From the NCBI GenBank assembly GCA_029204225.1, contig CM055095.1:24647190-24711189 (forward strand): DNA of 64,000 nt, given 5' to 3'. This DNA comes from Diphasiastrum complanatum (taxonomy: Eukaryota > Streptophyta > Lycopodiopsida > Lycopodiales > Lycopodiaceae). The notes under the pieces were generated by a model. The model was not told the origin of the DNA. It saw only the letters and a program-made list of their open reading frames with translations, and did no database searches. The translations under genes were made by a program, and so were the position numbers. Positions 54,501 to 64,000 of this stretch are shown here, piece by piece; the first letter of the stretch is position 1, and every line of letters starts with the position of its first letter.

Positions 54501-57500
54501 TTGAGTGGTCAGAATATCATTTGCATGGGACAAAGAGTCGGTGATATCCACCAAATCAGAGCTTTAGACAAGGTTAAACCTTAAGCTCCACCATTGAAGA
54601 AGATTTGGCAACCTTTCGCATGAAAGATTTGGACACCCAAGTCTACCAGGAGTAAAGATACGACAAGAACAGGAGGATTGTATTTGGATTAGATTGAAAA
54701 TTGGGTCCGTGAAGTGAAAGCCTTTGCAAAGAAAGCCAAGTATACCCAGGAAGATACTAGAAATTATAGACTTCATTATCTAGGATCCCATAAAAGATGA
54801 TATCTTTGGAGGCACAGAATATTTTATAGCCTTCATAGACCATGCTTCAATGTTACAGTAGGTTACATACTCAAAGGAAGATCTGAAGCTCTAGGGGAAT
54901 TCCTAGAATTTAACGCTATGGGAGAGAAAAAGACATGACATCAAACCATGGCATTGAGTAGTGACAATAGTGATTGAATATCTTTAAATTGTGGACTATG
55001 GTGAGGATTGGAACAACAAATTCTCTCGCAATAATGCTAGCACAGAGAGCTGAACATTGATGGAGATGGCACTGGTGAAAGCAGTACATATGCAGAGACA
55101 TGTAAGGACCAAAAAACTTGAGGAGTTTGAAGAGGCAGAAAGCTATATGTATCCAATCCAAAGCATAAAATTTTCTTCAGTTTTAGAAACCAAAGCCTAC
55201 TTTTGTTTGATCCCATTAAAAGGAAATATGAGCAGGGATATGAGATATTATGATAACTCATCCATATAAATAGGAAAATCAATATTGATTCTTGAAGAAG
55301 ACCTTGCTAAATAGAAAATATTAGCGAAGGAGGAAGAGACCTAATAAAATAAGATAATGAGGCTCATATTCTAAGAAGATCTGAGAGAATCAGAAGAAAA
55401 CCCACCGGTTTGAGGAATTAAGTTTATTGATGCACACAGAAAAACTGAATCTATTTTTTGATTTGGGCAGGTTTTTGCTTATTTTTGAAACTGTAGATCT
55501 AGAACCATTGTAGTGATTTCTCTATGTTTTCAAATGTATGCATTAACAGTAAACTAGCATGCCTGCCATGTAAGATTGTATTTTACGTGCAAGCAGTTGA
55601 CAAGCTCATCTATTGGGTGTGTAAGTAATTATGTGTTGTGTTACTTAGTGTAGTCAAAGGACCAATTACACAAACAGATGAATGTGTATTGTTCTGGCAA
55701 ACAAATGTACTGTTCAGTTTTCAGGACACCATATCATTGAATCTACTGATGATTAAGTGTTATTAGGGAGACACCTGGGGACCATAGTTGGCATTTTTGC
55801 AGTAAGAGCGTGCGCCATAGAGCATGAAGAAAAATGTCTTTGGGCATCAACCATCAAATATTATATGATCAGAATGGGCCAGAGCTTGTTGGGAAGAGAG
55901 GCTCAAGAGCTTTCTGATGGTGTCTTTGCATGTGACACTCAAGATCAGATATGAAAATACTAGTAGAAGAATAATCTTCTCCAAACGATACTGCAATCAG
56001 CTTGATTTCAGAAAATCAGGGGATCGTAGCAGTTACTAAGTTCAATGTATTTCATATAAGAAGAAAACATACACACATAGAATAGCATTTGGAAAAAGAA
56101 GTAGAAATTTGTGAAGACTGGTAGACCTGTTGTATAGAAGAAATTATTGCAGACTTATTGTTAGAAAGGCTTGGAAAGGAAAAACAGGATCTTCTTTCAC
56201 TGGAAGGGGAGCAGACCAAGCTGGATATCACTCTTGAGTGGCAGTGCTGTATGAGTAAGCAGCGGTGATTTCCAGAGTTAGTGATCCACTACTCCACTAA
56301 ATGGAAAAAAGTTTACTTGATTAATAGAAATGCTAAAAATGTCACTATGCATATCACCAGCGCCAAAGAGCAGGTGCATATCACATCCATAAGAATATGT
56401 CTCATCCGCTTACATTCGTATAGATACCAACGTGCCAAGTTTACATCACTTCTCTGAAGCCACTCATCCATTATGAAGGGTAGCAGTAAAAGATAGCACA
56501 TCAATTCAGGTACCTAAATCCTCATAAAAAATCTCGTGTATCAGCCTCCAATAGCAGAAAAGTTATTGCTAAGAAATAAGTTCTAAAGACTATTGATAAT
56601 ATGCACAAATGTTTACAGTTGTTTGTAGAACCTTTGTGGACTTCTTGAGAAGATTGTTACTTAGGTGATATTATACACACTACTCCATCATGGCCACTGC
56701 TCATAGACCCATGTGGAATTTAGTTATTTTCAGGGCTTGTTAAATTCTACTCAATGAAGGATGAGGACAGTGAACTACATTTAATGCCCTGTATGACTCA
56801 GGCAGCTTAAGAGGGTTTTTTACAGAGAGCTACTTAAACTGCTAGATTTACAAGAGATATCCGAGGTTCAAAGTTGAAAGCTATGATGGTTCACAAGCAC
56901 CTTGTTACACATTCCAAAACTTATGAGATGGGTGGTCACGGTAAGTAGGGGACATTGGCCGGAGACTCTCTATCTTTTTCTCTCTGTTGCCAGGGAAGAG
57001 GTTGTTCACTGACCGAACTTACAGAACAGTTACTATCATCCACAATGGTTTTTAACTAGCCCCTCGTAAGTTTCTTCATGTTCCATCTCGCTCACAGCTT
57101 GCTCTTAGACCAAAGATATGCGCACATTTCTTTTTCAAGTTAGCCTTGCTAACTTCTCAATGCACCTACGGCAATGCTTTGCTTATAATCATGCAAGTTT
57201 TGTTTCCTTGTAACCAGACAGACATGGTTGAAAGAGGAGACGAGACATGCCTTACATAATTGGACTCAGATCAAATATGCCTAAACCCACCAGTGTTAAG
57301 TGGCATGCAATTCTCAGTTGTGAAGGGGGATGGGCACTTCATGCATCCAAGTATTGCAATTGAAACAGTTTATGGTTGTGGAACAGCAAAAAACATTACG
57401 CAAAACTTAACCTAGGAACCTTAATTAAGCACACATAACAAAAATGGCCATGATTGCAAAAGGCAGTACACCTTCGGACAGACTTAACATATCATAATGC

Positions 57501-58014
57501 ATGTGAAAAGTCCAACAGAGTGGCTCATCTATTAAAACTATGCAAACACCTTCCATCTTTAATGACTACTTACAGCCCCGTAACATCCGTAATATTCTAG
57601 TCTTTGAAGCAAAACGGAGAGCATAATAGTTTAAAATATACCCATTTAAGAATCATATTTCACAAATCCTTCTTTGTCGTAGATCACACTTTTGTTATCA
57701 GAGCTAACCCCTTCATGACATAAATAAATATATAATGAAGAAAAGCGCCTAAGAAAGACACGAAATGCTGAAATGCTTATATGAGACTTGGTCTTGCATA
57801 ATCCTCAGATAATGCAGAAAGTGCACTTTCTTGGAAAAAGCTGCTGCTCTGGAGCAAACTCAGCATGTAGAAAAAGCATTCCACTAATCTAAAATACAAC
57901 CACCTGTTCATGGTTTAGTCTTGCAGAGTGAGCTGGAGAAGAATCTGCTGAACTTGGCATTGTTGAGCTTTTGTCGAATGCTTTTTTCTTCCAGGGCCAG
58001 CTTCTGCGATCCAT
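48565..58014 (-). CDS. FPP: Filament-like plant protein (FPP), five coding exons
   Basis: Minus-strand model: exon 1 58014-57904, exon 2 53507-53327, exon 3 53196-49881, exon 4 49646-49547, exon 5 49188-48565. All introns are GT-AG and phases agree (0, 1, 2, 0), giving 1,444 codons including the stop. Landmarks: MDRRSWPWKKKAFDKSS at the N-terminus; LVKQHAKVAEEAVSGWEKAE across exons 2-3; SHLDGALKEC-type AAHLDGALKECMRELRHVRQ; LPGPAALAQMKLEADALG; an SSVCKIIRLVGCL block; four 84-residue coiled-coil repeats (50875-49883); and EKLAECQRTITLLGKQLRAL in exon 5. This is the DUF869 FPP family: long coiled-coil proteins of land plants, generally linked to microtubule/cell-cortex or membrane organisation. 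The length exceeds many FPPs because of the repeats. No internal stops, so probably functional. Confidence 0.95.
53508..57903 (-). other. First coding intron of FPP (4.4 kb)
   Basis: Donor GTGGTT after 57904 and acceptor ATTAGCAG before 53507. The 3' half (53.9-56.2 kb) holds antisense Copia debris. 56.23-57.9 kb shows no recognised feature. Other introns of the gene are 130-358 bp, so this one appears expanded by insertion. Confidence 0.8.
53930..56200 (+). pseudogene. Very degraded Copia remnant in the FPP intron
   Basis: Plus-strand traces in collinear order: a knuckle-like VCYYCRMTHNPASKNYKRV (54170), IFGGTEYFIAFIDHAS (integrase first Asp, 54805), RNase H AxxE-like EEKCLWAST (55830), and SENQGIVAVTKFNVFHIRRK then HTHIE (56010-56090), resembling the DNQ.AI.L..NPVFH.RTKHI motif. 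Frames are riddled with stops. Antisense to FPP. Much older than the other Copia copies. Confidence 0.6.
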
Positions 58015-59924
58015 TTCAGCTTTAAATCTTCAAGCAGCACCTACTCAAGACAAACCTTTTGACGGATCTGCATTCCCCATCCGTTGAAGGTTAGGCAATA
58101 AGCTTCTTGAACTGAAAATTTTAGGATTATGTCCTGCATTTGTAGTGGTTCACAAGAATTCAGTACAGAACACAAGTTTAAGAATTTCAATGGATAAGTC
58201 CTTTCACAAATGATTCGCTTTCTGTGGAGAATTTAAAAGGTTGCACTGGGGAGATAGTTGTTTGTTTAGATGCGCTACAATGGTTCACAGCAAAATGTTC
58301 ATGTAGCTTTTGCAATGTAGACCAGAAAGCACCATCATTAATCTTAAAGGTTCATCGTCAAAGAAAAGCAGGAAACAACCAGACCGGTTGTCTTACCAAA
58401 CATCCGGCTATGACATGACAGATTTTCCAAGATACTGTATGACCGGTCCCTATGATTTACAGATCTTCGATCGTAGATTAACTTGCCGAGACAAATATTT
58501 AAGGCGGTAGAGATGAAGACTTGCAGTCTTGCAGTAAATAGGCCTATGCTTAAAAAGTAGAACGGCTAAGATTCGGCAGCATTGCAGACTGCAATGCCTT
58601 TGACAAGAAACGGAGACAAAATGCAGCAATTTTTTATGCTCAAACTTTAATTTCAAAATCTCACACTGGCATCTTCAACTGAAATCAAGATAAGCTTCTA
58701 TTGCAAAGGAATAGAAAAGCATGCTCTCGCACTATTGATGTCAACAGTCAACATCCAACTTGAGCCTATTACTTACAAGCCCAATTTATTAGAAGAACTA
58801 GTCAGGACTTAGTAATCCATTCTACTTAAACAGATTTTCCTTGAAATAACTACTCAGACATAATGACGACCCTCTGGGCCATAGTCTAATTCTGAGGAGG
58901 AAGGGAAGAAGGTAAAGGATCTTAAATTGCATGAACTGATTACAGGATCCCTGGTCAATTCTTTTGGTTAGATGTTATAGATATGTTAAAGCAACGATCC
59001 AATGAAGGAACCGGTATAATGGCTTGAGACTTCAGAAGAGCTGCTTGAGGTAATGCATCATGAATCCCACACCAGTTACGTAGGCTGGCAGCAATTTAAG
59101 TATAACTTGTTCAAACTTTCCTTCGCACGTGCGATTTCGAAGCTCCAGCTTGCTCAAAGCCTTTGAACTGTAGCGACAAATGAGATATACATTCATATTG
59201 TTAATTGGTCAGTGCGAAAGTGCATAACAGATGCCAGATTCAAGATTGTACTCCAATAAGTGGCATGCTGGCAAATAATTCCTTGATACCTTTCCTCTAC
59301 ATGAGGTAGGAGCTTGACTTCGATTAGTTAGACCAATGCGGACACACTGATGCCAGATTCAAGATGCGATAAAGAGCATTCACGAAAAGGAAAACATTGA
59401 TGCTAGATTCAAGATGAATCAATTCAGATTCTTGTAAGAAACTGTCTGCCTGTTAGACCAATCTCATTCACAAAATAATTCTTCACAATGAACATTTAGT
59501 CGATGAAGTTATTATTACTTAAGTGATTCCTGATGTTATTTTGAGCTTCTTCAAGATAATCCATTAGCCTAGGGGTATATTAGGCTCCTTTTAGAAAATG
59601 AAACCATTACAGTGAAGTACGTGCTCCTCTCGTTTTCCTTAAAAAAATTGAGCATCACTTATAACGTATTGACTCCCCGACGAGACACACCATGAATGCA
59701 AAGATTTATAGAGCTTCAATAGCATTATCTGATGAATGATATTTATCCAAGATTGCATCAGATTGATCCACCTTTGTATTTAGAGCTCTAAGTTTACAGA
59801 TCTGGTAATATTCCAATTACCTTGATTCAAGAACGAGCTGAAAATCAACTGAATGAATCGAAGAAGATAGGCCTGAAGTGGCTATTCTACATAATCATAA
59901 ACTGAACTACCATGCATGAATGCT
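58015..59924. other. FPP 5' flank, no gene recognised
   Basis: Presumably contains the FPP 5' UTR and perhaps a 5' UTR intron. GATGCCAGATTCAAGAT occurs at 59229, 59350 and (GCTAG variant) 59399. No convincing ORF. Confidence 0.5.
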
Positions 59925-60210
59925 TGTTAAGGGCTGCTCGGTGGCCAAAATATGTATGATTTCTGACCTTTGGAGACCAATCGCGAGGCCTTCTTTGCAG
60001 AATTCCGGATAAATACTTAAATGATGCAGTTCTGTAGCCAAAATGTGAAGAGTTTTTAGCTTTTGGGACCAATCGCAAAGCCTTCTTAGCAGAAACCTGA
60101 ATCAGTAGATGATGCAGTTGTGTGGCTAAAATGTGAATAGTTTTTCACCTTCAAAGACTTCTACGTAGAACATGAATAAATAAACAATGCAGCTCCGAGA
60201 CACAAATTTC
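59925..60210. repeat. Minisatellite, about three 75-95-bp units
   Basis: Units carry GTAGCCAAAATGTGAAGAG, GGGACCAATCGCAAAGCCTT, GCAGAA-CC and AATGATGCA in order, progressively diverged rightward. A 63-aa minus ORF over it is an artefact. Confidence 0.85.
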
Positions 60211-60700
60211 CACCTACAACCTTCCTTATCAGCGGTTTCTAAATTCTCATCACCCTCTTGCTCAAATCACAAGCAAAACAGGCCTCTCAAATGTAGCATC
60301 CACTATGCTCCAATTCACACATCTCACATCAGAGGCCTAGAGATCCTCCAATCCATCTAATATGACACCAAGGTAATTGTAGCTCCAGTGAAGTGGCCGC
60401 AAGCGTTTGCATCCCACCTACACTCTGCCATGGGAATGCGGCCTTTTAAAGCTACAATGCCAAGCCGAAATGTAGCAATGATTACATGGAACAACAACTG
60501 TGACCAGCGCCTGGTGGCGAGGCAGTAACTGCTCTCAGCCACGCATCTGGATCGCGATTTCTGCACAAAAATGCAAAGCATGAGACAAAAGGGAAGATTG
60601 ATCCAGACTCTTCTCCCTTCTCCATATCTTCTATGCAAAAAGAAGAAGACAGGAAATCGATAATCCAATGATTAGTCTTAGTTAATCTTTATTTAATGAA
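60211..60700 (-). promoter_or_regulatory. Possible distal FPP promoter/5' UTR region
   Basis: CT/GA-rich tract (60590-60650, CTTCTCCCTTCTCCATATCT) followed on the far side by AT-rich ATTAATGGTTTATTAATAG. This is the first promoter-like composition upstream of FPP exon 1, but no TATA box or transcript evidence ties it to the gene. Confidence 0.25.
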
Positions 60701-63700
60701 GTCTCCTCTTTACCTCCCACCTAATCACCCTGGTTTATTAGTAATTAATGGTTTATTAATAGTATCTCTCTTCGGTCATGCGCGCAGCCAAAAGGTTATC
60801 TGCCATGTGCCTTGTGGCCATCCACCAATGGTAGAGGGAGTGGGGCCCCCCTCACCTCCTAGGGTTGGTTTTTAGACTGGTGAGCAAGGGGGCAAGTTTG
60901 CGGCATCACTCGGGAGTCGGAGCGATGAGAAGGTCGTGCTAAATTTGGGTGGACTCAAGGATTCTTAGGGTGGTTTCAGATTCAGAGCATGGCAAATGTC
61001 TATTGCCATGGATCTCACTCTTACGACGGATTTAGACTAGCGACAAGTCCCTTTTGCTGGGCCATTTCACTTGTTGCAAACTTTTGGAATCTTGGTAAGT
61101 GAGTTGCCGAGCAATGGACCACCCCCCTTTTCAAATCTGTCTGGCCCGTTTGAATCCCTAGCATACCATTGGTCCAATTTTTTGGAAGTTGCCCCATACA
61201 ACTCAACATGCCAAGCAATGTCCGTAGATCCAAAGAATGGGTTTGCCCCTACATGGCAAGTGTCTCATGTCACCTCATCTGCCACATGGTGACGACTTAG
61301 CTTAAGCATGAAAGGGGGAGACCCATTTTTCTTCCCAAAACTAGTGAAATAAACTCCATTTTAAGTTTGAGACTTGCTAGGCAATGAAATGAAGTGTGAA
61401 ACCACCTTTAAAAGATGGGACATAATAAAGAATAGTGACATCCTTGTTTTAGACTAACTCCCTAGCTTCCTCTACTCCATAGAAAGATTCTCTCTTCGAT
61501 TGGTTAAATTTGCAAATGGCTCTTTGTCTGGGGCCATTGAAGTTTGTCGAGCAATAAGGCCATGTATATAGAAGCCAACTTTTGCATAACTAATGTCCCT
61601 ACCAACCAATGTCACACATGGTAAGAACACAAGCTCAATGTGAAAGGAGAGAGGTCCTAATAACTCTGAATTAATGGCCCTCCATTTTCAATATGGGACA
61701 AAAGGGAACGATCTACCAGATCCGGAAATCACAATCATACTAGGATGGATAAAAATTTCGCGCATTACATTACAAGGCTATGCACTTGGTGTCCCCATCT
61801 AATACACAATTATCACAACATACAAGCACCTACTACCAAATAGTGAAGTAGACACCCATGGGAGTTAGTTGAAACTTAGCTATTCGACCCTTTAAAGCTT
61901 TTTAAAAAAAATTGGAAGCTACTATCGTGATGTGACGTAATTTTTTTTTTGTCTTGTCTTTTCAAGGGCTAGTAGTTGAAACTTTCGATACTTTATAGAA
62001 CTTTTGTTTCTAAAAGGCCAGAGGCCAAACTTTCCACATCCTCCAACTCGATGCATCCTACTTATTCAATCAATTTCACTAAGATCAACCCAAATGAGTC
62101 CTTAGAATGTTTATTTTGGTTTCGCTTTCTTATTATGTTAGGCCACTGGGTGTGCTTGGACATTAAGCATTGGTAAAGCCATGTGTATCTCAAGTCATAA
62201 ATAGAGGGTCTCACCTTTCTTGAAAAACGAGAATGGAAGCATCTAAATGTCATAATACTTGTAACCATGGACCAAACAACCAAAGCCTCTCCCAATGGTG
62301 AGAGAGAAAAGTCTACCACAGTGTATTCATCCATCTAAGCATGGACCAAACCCTTGTGAGGTCTATCACTTTGTTTGAATGGTGGAGAGAGTGGGTCCCC
62401 AGCCACATGGTTTGGCATTTAAACTTGTTTAAACTTATCAACTACTAAAGTGTAGTTGATAAGGGCTTTTGATAAAGATATACGTGACAAGGTAAATGAG
62501 ATACTTGTTGGATAAATTCTCATATCAAACTGATTATAATATATTGACACATCTTCTAGTATTCTTATCGTATTATTGACAAGTGTAGGTATGAAATTCT
62601 TGTTTTTCCTTCCTAACTAGATTCAATCTACATTGGCATTGTAGTCATCCCTCTACATGGGCAACTTCTTTGTCTTCTCACTTGGGATCTAACATAAGTC
62701 ATCCTTTTGGGAATGGAAGTTCTTAAAATTTTCAAATGGACTATAGTGATCAAACACATTTTCTCTTCTTGCCTTGCCTTCTCTCTCCTCATTCATATGC
62801 TCCAAGGCCTTCCCTTCCATGATTAAGCATCTCAAATGCTTCCTCTGGATTAGCAAATAAATTACTTTCCCTTACTACTCCCATAAGCACTTGTGGTCTA
62901 GTATACTCATAACTTAGAGAACCACTCGATATTAATTGAAATATCCAGCTCTTCTTGTAAACACTTCTTTGCTTCAATTCAACATATGTATAACTTGTCT
63001 CTTTCTTTTTAACCACAAGATACTCCAATCCTAGACATCATAGCTTAGCATTTGATTATCTACGCAAGTAAATACACAAGTTACAAAAAGTGACAATTAA
63101 CAAAACTGGACAGATGCAAGTTGGTGACCAGAAGCTCTTCGAGCTATACCAAGAAGCAAGCTAACTCTCATCAAACTTGACAATTGTATTTCTCAATTAC
63201 CACATCAAAGCAATAATTATAGATCATGTACAAGTTAGGGCTTAGTAGACACAAAACCCACCAGTCTAGGAATCTAGGAGTGAGAGACAAAAAGAACCGT
63301 AAAAGAAATGGTTAAAAATTGCAATTCTAATTCTCTCTCAATCATTAACGTTTCTAAAAAAGAAATAGTAGCAACATTCATGGAACATGGCTCCATGATA
63401 GCATGATAACATAATACAACAATATATTACATTTCAAAACGTCATGAGTGTAGAAAAAGGATTGTTGGAAGAAGGAAAGAATGCCTAGATAATAAAGAAA
63501 TGCATTTGATAGATGCCTCTATCGGGCTTTGAGGAATGATCATTTCTTCAATATATGACTACGCCTATCAAATTTGAACAATACTATCGCGATAGTTGCC
63601 ACATTCGATTTTACTTGATTCTAACTTTGAAATCATCAAAATCTTTGAGATTGATTTCGTAGACAAACACAAATAGAGATAAGATTGCTAGGTAGAAGTA

Positions 63701-63999
63701 TTTGATTGATTAGAAAAAAAATTGTAAGAGAACGTAATCAGATTATAGAGAAGCATACATTCATTTTGACATAATACTAAATGCAATAAAACTTTATGAT
63801 TGATTCAGAAATTAGCATGTACAAATTAGATGAATAAAGAGCACAAGAAAATAACGGATGTAGTTGTTGGAATTCATGCTCAAGCATTAGGTAATGAGCA
63901 TCCTGAAACTTGTTCATACTTATTCTAAAAAACTACACAAAAAATATGAAGGCTCAAAATTTTAACAAAGGGGCTCAAAATTTTAGCAAAGAATCAAAT
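60701..63999. other. Intergenic DNA, no recognised gene
   Basis: Short ORFs only, the longest being 90 aa. A 79-aa minus ORF at 62789-63028 (ELKQRSVYKKSWIFQLISSG) is compositionally plausible but unidentified. ATGACTACGCCTATCAAA near 63562 is an inverted copy of part of 45.55 kb, so at least one dispersed repeat lies here. Confidence 0.5.
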
Positions 64000-64000
64000 T

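Noticed and set aside
59887..60078. 63-aa minus ORF
   Set aside because: It lies wholly within the minisatellite and its two halves are repeats of each other.

Overview
The window is TE-dense nuclear DNA of a land plant. The evidence is a filament-like plant protein (FPP) gene with GT-AG introns, an expansin pseudogene, and LTR retrotransposons whose primer-binding sites match plant initiator-Met and Asp tRNAs. Long AT-rich introns and nested repeats would suit a large-genome plant such as a fern, lycophyte or gymnosperm, but the sequence alone does not fix the lineage. I recognise only one gene that looks intact: FPP, minus strand, five coding exons from 58014 to 48565, about 1443 residues. 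It carries a conserved N-terminal MDRRSWPWKKK block, a very large first coding intron and four in-register 84-residue coiled-coil repeats.

Layout. 1-2.1 kb: minus-strand Copia gag/protease remnant with two PBS-like sites. 2.4-4.7 kb: small Copia tail, then a Gypsy-type gag and its leader/LTR on the minus strand. 5.1-7.17 kb: exons of a decayed DNA-transposon-type gene with a DUF8039-like domain. 7.17-10.55 kb: a Copia gag-protease-integrase fragment split by a 1,571-bp LTR-derived insertion with a 5-bp target duplication and inverted leader arms. 10.6-16.3 kb: a solo-type LTR, a decayed Gypsy gag-pol, and a second inverted copy of the 3.7-4.7 kb Gypsy leader. 16.3-26.6 kb: Copia LTRs and pol fragments in both orientations around about 3 kb of unrecognised exon-like sequence (20.4-23.4 kb). 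26.7-31 kb: a CACTA transposase fragment (DUF4218-like), satellites, fold-back elements and a truncated expansin pseudogene.

30.93-37.17 kb is the best-preserved mobile element: a 6,237-bp Ty1/copia retrotransposon with 737-bp LTRs differing at about 4 positions, a 5-bp target duplication (AGGAT) and one apparent frameshift in integrase. 37.2-38.05 kb is unassigned exon-like sequence. 38.05-45.5 kb holds two more minus-strand Copia copies. 45.6-46.9 kb holds a TA array and a CACTA transposase C-terminal fragment. 48.5-58 kb is the FPP gene, with a very degraded Copia copy antisense in its first intron. 58-64 kb is FPP upstream and intergenic DNA with minisatellites and no recognised gene.

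Apart from FPP, nothing here forms a working pathway. The region reads as successive insertions, deletions and recombinations between retroelement families. The most unusual items are the inverted-leader LTR integrant at 7.8-9.4 kb, the doubled PBS in one Copia family, the exact 84-residue FPP repeat, the unassigned 20.4-23.4 kb sequence, and a shared CACACGTGTG palindrome in LTRs of otherwise divergent Copia families.
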